From positions 38,832,527 to 38,896,526 of the forward strand of contig OX485808.1 of NCBI GenBank assembly GCA_950295325.1: DNA of 64,000 nt. The letters run 5' to 3'. How positions within the stretch are numbered: position 1 is the stretch's first letter; each line of letters opens with the position of its first letter. The position numbers were made by a program, and so were the translations under genes. The notes under the pieces are model-generated. The model did not search any database. It saw only the letters and a list, made by a program, of their open reading frames with translations, and was not told the DNA's origin. The stretch comes from Polytrichum commune. Its lineage: Eukaryota; Streptophyta; Polytrichopsida; Polytrichales; Polytrichaceae. This document shows, piece after piece, positions 46,401 to 54,310 of this stretch.

Positions 46401-48494
46401 GTTAGGCCGGCCATGTTTTTGAAGGTCTCCCTTGTTAGAGGTTTGCAAACATAGGGTTTTTCTTCAAATGCAAAAGGCGACTTTTTCTTTTCGTGACGGG
46501 CTCGCAGCTTCTGTTGAGCCTCCATGTAGTCATCCAGAAATGTATAGCCAGGCTTATCTGGATTCATGAGTGTGCCCTCTTCGTGAGCTATAAAAATCTT
46601 CCTCCACAATCTCGACGTCGGATCTGGAGCCATGATGAGGGTGAGCTCTGCATTCAGATCTGCATGAGTGATTCCTCTAGCTATGGCTGTGAAAGAGGCC
46701 TCCATGCTTGTTGTGAAATTCTGCCATGTCAAAATACAAGAATTGCTGAATGTCAATACAAGAACCAATATGAATGAAACAAACTTGCACCCTGGGGAGT
46801 TCCTCTCGATCGAGAGGAACCCTCTGCACCCTGGGAGTTCCTCTCGATCGAGAGGAACCCTCTGCACCCTGGGGAGTTCCTCTCGATCGAGAGGAACCCT
46901 CTGCACCCTGGGAGTTCCTCTCGATCGAGAGGAACCCTCTGCACCCTGGGAGTTCCTCTCGATCGAGAGGAGCCCTCTATGCACATGGGGGTTCAAGTAC
47001 ACAACATAGAACAATAAATTAGAAGTACATGATATGCCTTTACTACACGCTAAGCATATGAAGTGGAGGGCATACCTTCCAGGCCGTAGACATATTTGGA
47101 TCGAGTGATCCCTCAGCAGCATTGACTCGCTGCTTATGAGGCCTTCCCAATTTCACCCACACCCTGCGACAGTACATGATCTGGGTTGTCCATGTTGGAG
47201 TGAACTTGTTGAAAGAGTTCGAGTTATTTAAGGTGTACGAGAGTCGAACAGTCATGCTTGGATCGTCGCTCCAAACTATTGTGCACGGCCATACCTTCAA
47301 TTTCTCTCGCAATGAAGGCTCTGTATCTCTATGGCCTATTATCTGCCTTGATGCAGCAACGCTGTGCTGCCCGTTGATGATGACAAACTGACCGTCCTTA
47401 ATGTCATCCCACGTCATCCCTTCTCTCCATTTCTCCCCCTTCTTGAATTTGGGCATCAAACACAGATTGTGATGCGGCCAAGCCGGTGGCGTTTGAACGA
47501 GGTAGTTCTTCATAAGGGCTACCCCGGCATCATCCAGTGGACGAGTGACCTGATATGCTTTTGCGCTCGTCATTTTTTTTATATTAACCCGGAAGACTGC
47601 TTCGACCCCAAATGGATAGAGGTGTCCAAAAAGTTGAATGAACTTCTTGCGGTCCTTTGCTGCTTCTTCGAGACTGGGTTCCTCGCCATGCGTAATAACC
47701 CTCCCCTTCTCTGTTGCAGTTAGCACCAAGGGGGTGTCCTCCTCCGTTGATTTCATCTTCTTTGGCTTTGTCTTTCTATCTGGTGATGATCCTCTTTTGC
47801 CATACGCTTTGTTTTTCGCAGTCGGCGGCCTGTCCATATCGTCGCCTTCCATTGGCGCGGAGAAATGCACAATCTCACATCTTTTTTTTGACTTCCCCGT
47901 CTCAGTTGTGCCTCTCAAATCATCGTCGGCCGATTTCTGAGAGGCTTTCTTTGATTGCGGGGTCCTCGACCTGCTAGACCCTCCTTCATGTGTCCTTGAT
48001 TTCAGAACAGTCTCCGCCTGCTTCTTCTGCTTCATATATGATTCTTGTTCAGTGGCCAACTTCTCATTTATATCCCCTAGTGTCTCCAGTACAAAATTGA
48101 TCGCCTTCTTCGATACTCCAGATACCATGACCGTCTGAATTTCTTCCTTGTCCTTTGAAGGGAGCGCGGACATGGATTCTAAAAATGGCTCCAAGTGGAA
48201 TACATGTTTTTTGCAATCAAGGGACATTACTCTCACTTCGAGCCCCTCTTGCACTGAAATATCTAGCCTATCCTTAGAACCCACAGCAGCAATCGTTATA
48301 GGGTTGCCAGGATTTGGAATCCAGCTCTTGTCTATGCGATAAGCAAATGTTAACTGCATGGGGGACCTTTTGTCTTTTTGGTGAATTTGGAGTGACCAAT
48401 GTTTTAAATGTGTGTCCTTCACAGCCCAGTAGGGCCCATTCGGCCCTTCATGTAGAGTCCCTACAAGGTCACTCCACAGCACCTCCCTGTCCAT
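39553..48494 (-). CDS. Giant 10-exon gene for a ~2370-aa multidomain transposon protein
   Basis: Exons on the minus strand: 48494-47076, 46720-45335, 45234-45055, 44892-43819, 43588-43016, 42900-42676, 42495-41743, 41663-41472, 41267-40830, 40425-39553. Each has a GT donor and AG acceptor in the sequence, a length divisible by three and an open frame, so all nine introns are phase 0. Order of parts: basic linker; ParB-like INGQHS (about 373-378); a GGL methyltransferase-like motif at the exon 2/3 border; acidic and VDAPTLE repeats; proline-rich stretch; FCP1/HAD-like domain (DLNG at 1634-1637); duplicated ESRGPNSRG; duplicated helical module. The acceptor before ATG 48494 hints at a further 5' exon. 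The weakest joint is the exon 7 donor (CCT|GTGCAA). If it is not used, a stop at 41722 ends a protein of about 1876 aa, and exons 8-10 form a second gene. Confidence 0.7.
39601..39867 (-). repeat. Protein-level repeat unit 2 in exon 10
   Basis: Residues 187-275 of exon 10. Related to 40030-40299. Confidence 0.8.
40030..40299 (-). repeat. Protein-level repeat unit 1 in exon 10
   Basis: Residues 43-132 of exon 10. Related to 39601-39867. Confidence 0.8.
40830..41663 (-). CDS. Exons 8-9: duplicated ESRGPNSRG module
   Basis: Exon 8 (41663-41472) is a short linker FPPAGYTPSSSTRSAF.... Exon 9 (41267-40830) contains two copies of a unit of about 70 residues: DLNMxxxxxxSxPPxETxxIxRP, then QISLIESRGPNSRGVQMLRA and QIALIESRGPNSRGARLLHA. 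The ESRGPNSRG core is identical in both, so it is probably a functional peptide motif. I know no family for it. The in-frame donor ATG|GTCACC leads to exon 10. Confidence 0.55.
41743..42900 (-). CDS. Exons 6-7: FCP1/NIF-type HAD phosphatase-like domain
   Basis: Exon 6 is 42900-42676 and exon 7 starts at 42495. The intron between them is 180 bp (GAG|GTATTG to CGGCAG). Exon 7 shows HAD motif I as FIVVFDLNGIF, where FCP1/SCP enzymes have DxDx(T/V). The second Asp is Asn and the Thr is Ile. Motif II is IWSSMKKSTVDLVVDYLF. The C-terminal acidic motif is TILVDDCPYKSACNP. FCP1-family enzymes remove phosphates from proteins such as the RNA polymerase II tail. The changed motif I suggests a pseudo-phosphatase or binding module. 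Similar DLNG-type FCP1 domains are common in non-seed plant genomes, to my memory. A stop at 41722 would end the gene here if the last donor is not used. Confidence 0.8.
43016..43588 (-). CDS. Exon 5: proline-rich linker and short helix-rich end
   Basis: 191 codons. Pro/Ser-rich and probably disordered (RPPPPLSDPSESIPDIPPSP), then a more ordered end: VKRYLQRWPLGDSKGDPRFD and MHNKQDEDKRRAAL. No named family. It joins in frame to exon 6 through AAT|GTAAGT and an AG acceptor before GGTCCC. Confidence 0.6.
43819..44892 (-). CDS. Exon 4: acidic low-complexity and VDAPTLE repeats
   Basis: 358 codons. The first half is strongly acidic (DEEDQEDDQDDDHDSDHEDD and similar), then Ser-rich, then basic RRRKHR. 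The second half has four to five tandem 7-residue repeats VDAPTLE/VDAPTSE/MDAPTLE. The sequence is likely disordered and could be a chaperone-like or nuclear interaction region. A palindrome of the array-B type lies inside the coding sequence at 44116-44135, encoding VPLDRVEL. Donor CAG|GTTCGA. Confidence 0.65.
44116..44135. repeat. Palindrome inside exon 4
   Basis: TTCCACTCGATCGAGTGGGA, with one arm mismatch at the edge. It has the same core as the intronic arrays but lies in coding sequence. Confidence 0.85.
44958..44977. repeat. Hybrid palindrome in intron 3
   Basis: TTCCACTCGATCGAGAGGAA. The left arm is of the 48.6-kb array type and the right arm of the 46.8-kb array type, so perfect symmetry is lost by one base pair. 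Confidence 0.85.
45055..45234 (-). CDS. Exon 3 of the giant gene
   Basis: 60 codons between acceptor TGTGCAG and donor CTG|GTACGT. It continues the possible Rossmann-like fold from exon 2 with VFSYMDSNFMHTFSDKL, then an acidic DFQEDESHFD. No named family. The following intron (45054-44893) contains a hybrid palindrome at 44958-44977. Confidence 0.6.
45335..46720 (-). CDS. Exon 2: large unknown domain ending in a GGL motif
   Basis: 462 codons opening NFTTSMEASFTAIARG. The central part has many conserved-looking Trp, Cys and basic residues (SWSNFRKWKNILLQEL, RGIWGKDSEGFDCVD, HDWLQTDM). I recognise no named family. The last residues GAVVLNFFGGLKPIAAAL, joined to MNEYNVFSYMDSN in exon 3, recall motif I of Rossmann-type methyltransferases (hydrophobic strand, FxGxGG-like loop, then an acidic second strand end). 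This is a weak inference. Donor CTG|GTCAGT. Confidence 0.6.
46787..46979. repeat. Palindrome array A, 5 copies, in intron 1
   Basis: TTCCTCTCGATCGAGAGGAA occurs at 46800, 46838, 46877 and 46914, and with one end change at 46953. Copies are spaced 37-39 bp apart by CCCTCTGCACCCTGGG(G)AG. It lies wholly in the intron between exons 1 and 2 of the giant gene. Confidence 0.95.
47076..48494 (-). CDS. Exon 1: basic linker and ParB-like NGQHS region
   Basis: 473 codons. Residues 1-120 form a compact-looking region of unknown family. About 135-270 is charged, with coiled-coil character then Lys/Ser-rich stretches (KKRCE, KTKPKKMKS) that could be nuclear localisation signals. About 310-460 resembles the ParB/Srx-like nuclease fold: a strand-rich entry, DGQFVIINGQHSVAASRQI (the ParB signature is usually xGxHR), then WPCTIVWSDD and YCRRVWVKLGRP. 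In such folds the motif binds nucleotide or DNA. The call rests on motif style only. The donor AAG|GTATGC is good. The intron after it carries palindrome array 46787-46979. Confidence 0.65.
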
Positions 48495-48580
48495 CACCTG
48501 CAATGGGGATGGGAACAAAATCAATATATCAATGTGGGCATTTCAATTGAGAAATCATGTCGAAATCATGCGAAGGATAC

Positions 48581-49000
48581 TTCCACTCGATCGAGTGGAA
48601 GCTGCAATGTCAAAACATAGGCGTCCCCCATCATTATGCAATAAGCACTGGGAACTTCCACTCGATCGAGTGGAAGTTCCCAGTGCTAGGCCCACAGGCA
48701 GGCCGCCTAGGCATGCGCACATCCACTCGATCGAGTGGAAGTGCCAAGCGCATTGCGCACAGGCAGGCGGCCAAGCCATGCCCACTTCCACTCGATCGAG
48801 TGGAAGTTCCCAGTGCTAGGCCCACAGGCAGGCCGCCTAGGCATGCGCACATCCACTCGATCGAGTGGAAGTGCCAAGCGCATTGCGCACAGGCAGGCGG
48901 CCAAGCCATGCCCACTTCCACTCGATCGAGTGGAAGTGCCCAGGACATGGCCCACAGGCAGGTGGCCAAGCCATGGCCACTTCCACTCGATCGAGTGGAA
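48581..49000. repeat. Palindrome array B, 7 copies, in 5' intron or leader
   Basis: TTCCACTCGATCGAGTGGAA (some starting AT) lies at 48581, 48656, 48721, 48786, 48851, 48916 and 48981. Spacing is mostly 65 bp, and two spacer types alternate to form a 130-bp higher-order unit. It lies upstream of the ATG at 48494, before a good 3' splice site, so probably in a 5' intron. Confidence 0.95.
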
Positions 49001-49859
49001 GTTGTTAGGGTTATGGGTTAGGTTCTTTTCGTCCGTACAATACGGAGGGCTCATGATGGCTTTTATGCCTATTATTAGTGTGGGGTAAGGTAAATTTTAT
49101 CAACAATTGCTGCCCCCTTGCATGTCTTTCAGATCATGTTTAGTCAATGAAATTGTGCATTGACATATGTAATTGAAGTTTCTTTTCTTCTATGGACATT
49201 GCAAACAATTCAGCTAACTTGGAAGATAGCATAAAATTTTGTAAAGAACTTGCATCCAATGCAAACCAATGCAGACCAGACTAATGCAAACCAATTGCAT
49301 CCAATGCAAGCCAATGCAACCCAAACCAATTCAAATCAAACCAATTCAAAGCAAACCAAATCAATCCAATTGCATCCAATTCAACCATTCTGGAGAAGAT
49401 GTGCTTCAAAGAATGGGCTTCTACATGCACTTCAATTCAGAGTAGGAATTCATAACCTAATTCATGATAACGCCACCAGCTTCGAGTATACATTGAATTC
49501 AGAGTAGCAATTGAGAGTTCATTGACTTATAGAAGTTGAATTTGGGAGTCAGAAGTATGCATTCAGAACTTATAGTTCAAATGTTTAGGATCAACTGCAT
49601 TCACTAAAAGAAGTTCAGATGTTTGTTCAGAAGTATGCATTAACAACTTTTAAGTTCAGAAGTTTTAAGTGCACAATATTTATTGGTTTGCATTGTTTTG
49701 CAGAGTTTAGAAGTTCAGAAGTTAAGTTCTGAAGTTAACTTTAAGTTCAGATGTTAACTTTACGTTCAGAAGTTTAATTGCACAATATTTAGTTCAAAAG
49801 TAGTTCAGATTGTTTAAGTTAGAATGTTCAAGTGCAAATGTTTAAGTTCAGATGTTTAA
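49001..49859. other. Non-coding leader/intron with simple motifs
   Basis: At 49250-49390 there are many CCAATGCAAACC-like and CCAATTCAAACC-like repeats. At 49560-49860 there are many AAGTTCAGAAGTT-like repeats. No coding signal. Probably a 5' intron of the giant gene. Confidence 0.5.
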
Positions 49860-50010
49860 GTGCAAAATGGAATGAATTGCAAGCATTGGAAATCACACCA
49901 AGCAAAATGCACTGAATTGGAAGCAACATGTACTGAATTGCAAGCAAAATGCAATGAATTGGAAGCAACATGCAATGAATTGGAAACCTACCACAAGTCT
50001 CAAGCTGTAA
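49860..50010 (+). repeat. 21-bp tandem repeat with coiled-coil coding potential
   Basis: About five copies of a unit like TGCAATGAATTGGAAGCAACA. The plus strand encodes CTELEAT/CTELQAK/CNELEAT/CNELET in a frame that runs 49860-50387. The frame downstream has no family signature and overlaps the presumed leader of the minus-strand gene, so I do not call it a gene. Confidence 0.7.
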
Positions 50011-50303
50011 CGCTGAAATTGTATCAGATTGGCGCGGCAATGCGAAGGGCGCCGATCGCTTCCAACAAGCTCCTCCTGGAACGCACACCTGGAGCGAATT
50101 GCCTGCACCGATCACCGCAACAGGAGCGAATAGAAGGGAAAAGAGAAGAGAGGGAGCAGAATGGCCGAGTCGAAATGAGACAGGAGGGTGTCAGTCTGCC
50201 CAAGGGATGCGGCCCTTCCTCAAATCGGACGATCTGGATTAGGCCGTCAACATGGACGGTTCAGATCTGCGCATACCGTCCCATAATTGCTGGGGTACGC
50301 GTC

Positions 50304-50311
50304 CTTTATAA
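50304..50311 (-). promoter_or_regulatory. Candidate TATA box for the giant minus-strand gene
   Basis: The minus strand reads CCTTATAAAGGACGCG here. It is followed downstream by a pyrimidine-rich leader (CTCCCTCTCTTCTCTTTTCC) and a possible donor CTCCAG|GTGTGC at 50088. This would place the start near 50280. It is the nearest good TATA upstream of the ATG at 48494. Confidence 0.4.
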
Positions 50312-50364
50312 GGGTTGCAGCCCCCTATTTGGCTTGTCACAACTTAAGTGTATATCAATGATGA

Positions 50365-50790
50365 CCTCTCCACTTCATATGGTATAAAGTTATAAACCAG
50401 CCCTCATGCCAATTATGCCAATAAATGCCAACTACGACATTCGTTATAATGCCAATTAGAGACACTACATAGTGACTTGCATTTGGACATTAGACACTAA
50501 TATGTGACTTGCATTTGGGCATTATAGACATTTAGTGAATTGTATTTGGACATAGGCTTTACCAATTAGTGGCGTGCATGTTATTACAATTGAAAACAAT
50601 TAGGCCAATTAGGCCAATTACGCCAATTATGCCAATTATGCCAATTAGGCCAATTACGCCTCTCCACTTCCCATGATATAAATCAGCCCTCATGCCAATT
50701 ATGGCAATAAATGCCAACTAGGACATTCGAGTAATCACAATTAGAGACACTAAATAGTGACTTGCATTTGGACATTAGAGACACTAACAT
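50365..50790. repeat. Direct duplication flanking a 10-bp minisatellite
   Basis: 50365-50505 and 50659-50790 are similar (both start CCTCTCCACTTC and contain CAGCCCTCATGCCAATTATG and GTGACTTGCATTTGGACATT). Between them, at 50598-50660, are about six copies of GCCAATTAxG. Confidence 0.85.
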
Positions 50791-50880
50791 TAGGCCAAGG
50801 ATTAACCAACTCTTCTTTTAAAGAGTTGATTTCAAATTTATGAAAGGTTGCTAAAATTCAAATGAGTTTAAGGGTGAAAA

Positions 50881-51670
50881 CACGGGGGGGTCACACCCCC
50901 TTACATTTTGTAACCACGTGCGATAATGGGGTATTTAATGGGGGGGGGGTATTTATGCACCTCTCAGTATTTTTTCCCTCCTCATTTGTAGATATAAAGT
51001 TACTTTGACATATTTTTAAGCACCCTATGTTTATTTGTAAATTTTTAGAGAGACCAATTTTTGGCATCATATTTTTTTTATAAATCGTACAAGTACCAAA
51101 TAATGAACGGAATACTATAGCATTGCAAAATCAACTATGTGAGCAACAAAGAAAGCTCCAAAAAATGTGTCTTACCTACCGCCTTTGTGCCACGCTTCAC
51201 TGCTTCACCCCTTCACGCTTCACCAACGCAAGACCTCCTACCCAAACGCTTCACCGCCTTCACGCCACTATGCTTGTCCAAACCCTAAGCCAACCCAAGG
51301 GCCGTTGAGAAGTCACAATGTTCCTTCCCCCAAAAAAATCCACAACATTTTCCCTCCATACTAACACTTTTCATTCAAATTTGGACAGAATTTACACAAT
51401 TCTTCATCCAAGTAGTCAAACCCATAATTATTCTATTGATTCTACTACACACATTTGGGGGGATCCAATATCTATAATCCTTTTTTTTTCTACTGATTAC
51501 TAAAATGGAGGAATTATTCACTGCCCTATTTTATATATAATCATGTATGGGACATATTTCCAAAGCTATGGTAGATCTAACGAAGTTATAAATTTTACCC
51601 TCAACGAATTAAATTGACCCTATTTTTTATCTCACGTGGTTTCTAAAATTCCGATAGTCACCCCCCCGTG
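50881..51670. mobile_element. Nested 790-bp MITE-like element
   Basis: The ends are CACGGGGGGGTCAC (left) and its inverted relative CACGGGGGGGTGAC (right). GGTGAAAA (50873-50880) and GGTGAAAG (51671-51678) flank it, an 8-bp duplication with one mismatch. That length fits hAT-type insertion. No transposase. Confidence 0.7.
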
Positions 51671-53008
51671 GGTGAAAGTCCTCACCATCTTCTGATTCAA
51701 CCTCTACTCTCCCTGCAAGATATAGCCTAAAGATATGTACTTAGGCCAACTAATTTTCCAATTTGAAGAAGGATGAATGGCTAAATTCCTCTCTTTTAAA
51801 AAAAATGTAGGCAAAATTTCCTACATGTTTTTTATCACATGGGTTGATATCCTATGTTTTTAAATTGTCCATAGGCTCTTTGTCCTACACTTTCAAAATT
51901 TTATAGGCTAAGTTACAAATTTTTTAGGTTGCACTTGTATTAGCCTAAGTTAAGCATGCACCCACAACTTAGTACCGAACATGGAAAATTATGCATGCGA
52001 AACAACCAACTCCTTACTAAAACTCCGGTTGAGTTAAAGGATAACTCTAATGGATTGGAAAAAAAATGCGTATATTGTGGTTTCACAATTTCAATTACTT
52101 CATTATAAGTTGAGTCAGACATGATCATGTGAAATGAGGATTTCACTTGTATATACTAGGCATGGTTCATGTGTCGATTTGAAGTGGAACTATAGATAAA
52201 CTATAACATGACATGGTATGTTGCATATTAAAGGCCTTGAACATTCGTGAACTCATTGTCAACATTTCCACTATCCATCCGGTCTAAATTGTCTTCGCAT
52301 TGGTCCTCTACCGTTTCCACCCCCACTAGAAAACACACATTCAAGTCTTGCCCGTTCAAGTCTTGCCCGTTCCACATATATGGTTTAGGGTTTGGGGTAT
52401 TAGTGTATGGACTAAGGAAATTGCTTGTCCATCTTGCCTACACTCCATAGTTCAAGTGAATGGAGAACAACGGATATTATAGAATTGAAGACAATAAATT
52501 TGGACTATGGGTATGCCCATCTGCAGTTACCTTGACTTTAGTATTGAGCGTGTCGTTATTGCAATGCAGCATCATTCAGGATAGCACCATTACCCTATGA
52601 AATCACCCTATGAAAGTAACATTAACGGTAAACTCAAACACTAAATCTCAACTTTGGTAATATCATGTGACAGTTACACCTTTGAATTTAGTGAATTGTA
52701 GGGATGTGCATAAAATGTTGGTATGATAAAAAGAAATAAAACATAACCTCGTCTAACTAGAGGAACTTCACTTATTATTAGGAACTTAATGATAAACATG
52801 ATACCTAAACTCGAAATTCAACCATTGGATCAATTCATATATTAATGGCATCTTTCAAACTTCAATACAAGAAAAGACTTGGGCGGTAGGAATACGAGCT
52901 TGTAAAACATATCCAAGGGCGTCGATCTTTCAACTTGATTATGATCCCATTGCAAGTATACGAGCAACATCATGCAAGAATGGTTGGCAATACAACCATT
53001 ACCAACTG

Positions 53009-53029
53009 TTTAGGGTTTAGGGTTTAGGG
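53009..53029 (+). repeat. Interstitial telomere-like repeats (TTTAGGG)3
   Basis: Three exact plant-type telomere units followed by TTTAAG. An inverted block (CCCTAAA)4 lies 3.1 kb away at 56108-56135. Confidence 0.9.
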
Positions 53030-53588
53030 TTTAAGATTCTATAGCCAACTTGGACGACATTGAGTATCAGTGAATAGCTTATCATTTGGCTTTGCAACAT
53101 ACCTTCTTACGACCAAGGGAATATGACATTTTGCATATGAATATAACACGCAATGTAGTTAGTTCTGTTTAAGGAAAATTAAAAGGTTTGACCTACGCAA
53201 TTTATCTTATTGATTGCATGCATCACATGACATGCGTCATTTATTATGATGGATCATCATCAAGCAGGGTCAATGGGTAGACTCGACTCAAAACCTTTTG
53301 ACGTAATTACCTTTTGAGGTATACCTTTTGAGATTTGAGTCATCACGTCCAAAGGTTTGAGTAATCCCACGATTTTTAATATACTTGATTATAAATCTTT
53401 TTATTCTAATATAGGTGCAAACTTGGGTGCACATTGCTTCATGACTTAGAACAATCATTTCATGATGCCACATGTACATTTGAGGAACCAATTACTACCA
53501 CATTGGTCGGGGAGGTAGTAATTGGCGTCTCAAGAATCCTTGTGGCATCATGAATTGATAGTTCTAAATCAATTACTACACAATTGAA

Positions 53589-53732
53589 TCATGATTGATT
53601 GAGAAAGCAAATGTAGTTTAGAGCAATCAATTCATGATTGATTGAGTCGCCAATTGTAGTTTAGAACAATCAATTTATGATTGATTGAGAAACCAATTGT
53701 AGTTTAGAACAATCAATTCATGATAGGTTGAC
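53589..53732. repeat. 43-bp tandem repeat, about 3.3 copies
   Basis: Units start at 53589, 53632 and 53675 (partial at 53718). Each carries TCATGATTGATTGAGxxxCC and GTAGTTTAGARCAATCAAT. Confidence 0.9.
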
Positions 53733-53883
53733 CAACTCTGAAATATATTGCCATAATTTGACATTACTACATGTATGTCCAAGTGGCATCATGAATTCAT
53801 TGTTCTAAATCAACTACGTCGTCTCTTAGCGTTGTGCTGACATTATAATGTCGGTGGGTTGTGTGAGTGTTTACATTACTACA

Positions 53884-54147
53884 TAAGAAGAAAAGAAAAA
53901 ATAACACCGTAATCTTTATACCGGCGTGAATGCCCCTCCGTTAGCCTTGCATTGACCACAGTGTACCGTAATGCAGTATAAGGTGATTTGCCTCCGTGGG
54001 GAGGTGGGCGCTAGTGTAATATTAAGTATATCTAACCTTTCTAAGGCGGGGGGATGGGTGTTTGTTTGTTATCTAGTTTCCGTTGTTTTAGAACCAAGTA
54101 TGTGAGGTATTTACTTGATTATAAACCCATTGTTTTGTATGGTGTTT
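53884..54147 (-). mobile_element. 5'-truncated LINE copy (3' end only)
   Basis: This stretch matches the 3' end of the LINE at 16384-16650: the AAGAAAAGAAAAAATA tail, CCGTTAG, GGTGGGC, and TGTTTGTTATCTAGTTT(C/T) followed by GTATGTGAG.TATTT. Strong 5' truncation is typical of LINE copies. ATTACTAC occurs at both edges and may be the target duplication. It sits inside the giant element's spacer, so it came later than the giant element. Confidence 0.8.
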
Positions 54148-54198
54148 ATGAACCAATTACTACCACATGTACATTTGAGGAACCAATTACTACCCACC
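54148..54198. repeat. Direct repeat of a spacer block
   Basis: CATGTACATTTGAGGAACCA followed by ATTACTACC at about 54166-54195 also occurs at about 53468-53497. Confidence 0.8.
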
Positions 54199-54228
54199 AG
54201 AGCTGGCATCCGAACCTCCCCGGAGCCG

Positions 54229-54310
54229 CATCGAACTCCGCGCCGGAGTTAAGACGTTTGGGTTGGGTAATGTTATCCGCGACAGTTTGGGTACCTTTCC
54301 GCTATCACGT
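54229..54310 (+). pseudogene. 5S rRNA-like fragment
   Basis: CATCGAACTCCG, then GTTAAGACGTTTGGG, then GTTTGGGTACCT resemble, in order, the conserved plant 5S rRNA blocks CATCAGAACTCCG, GTTAAGCGTGCTTGGG (internal promoter box A) and GATGGGTGACCT. There is a 4-base insertion between the first two. The 5' part of 5S is not clear. It may be a pseudogene or the 5S-derived head of a SINE. It lies just beside the truncated LINE copy. Confidence 0.35.

Larger units (their letters stand above)
51671..53883. other. Decayed spacer without genes
   Basis: AT-rich and without coding signature. It contains a telomere-like block at 53009-53029 and a 43-bp tandem repeat at 53589-53732. Confidence 0.4.

Noticed and set aside
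46668-47022. Open frames over array A (LSIERNS, SSRSRGT repeats), including the first part of the 620-aa frame 45260-47122
   Set aside because: They translate intron 1 and its array. Splice borders at 47076 and 46720 remove this part while keeping the frame.
46787-49000. CRISPR-like array
   Set aside because: Repeats with regular spacing look superficially similar, but the spacers are repeated too, the repeats are perfect palindromes, and the setting is a plant transposon.
48557-49088. Long open frames on both strands over palindrome array B (SIEWK, LDRVEV repeats)
   Set aside because: The repeated peptides are just translations of the palindrome and its spacers in several frames and both strands. 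The array sits upstream of the ATG at 48494, before a good 3' splice site.
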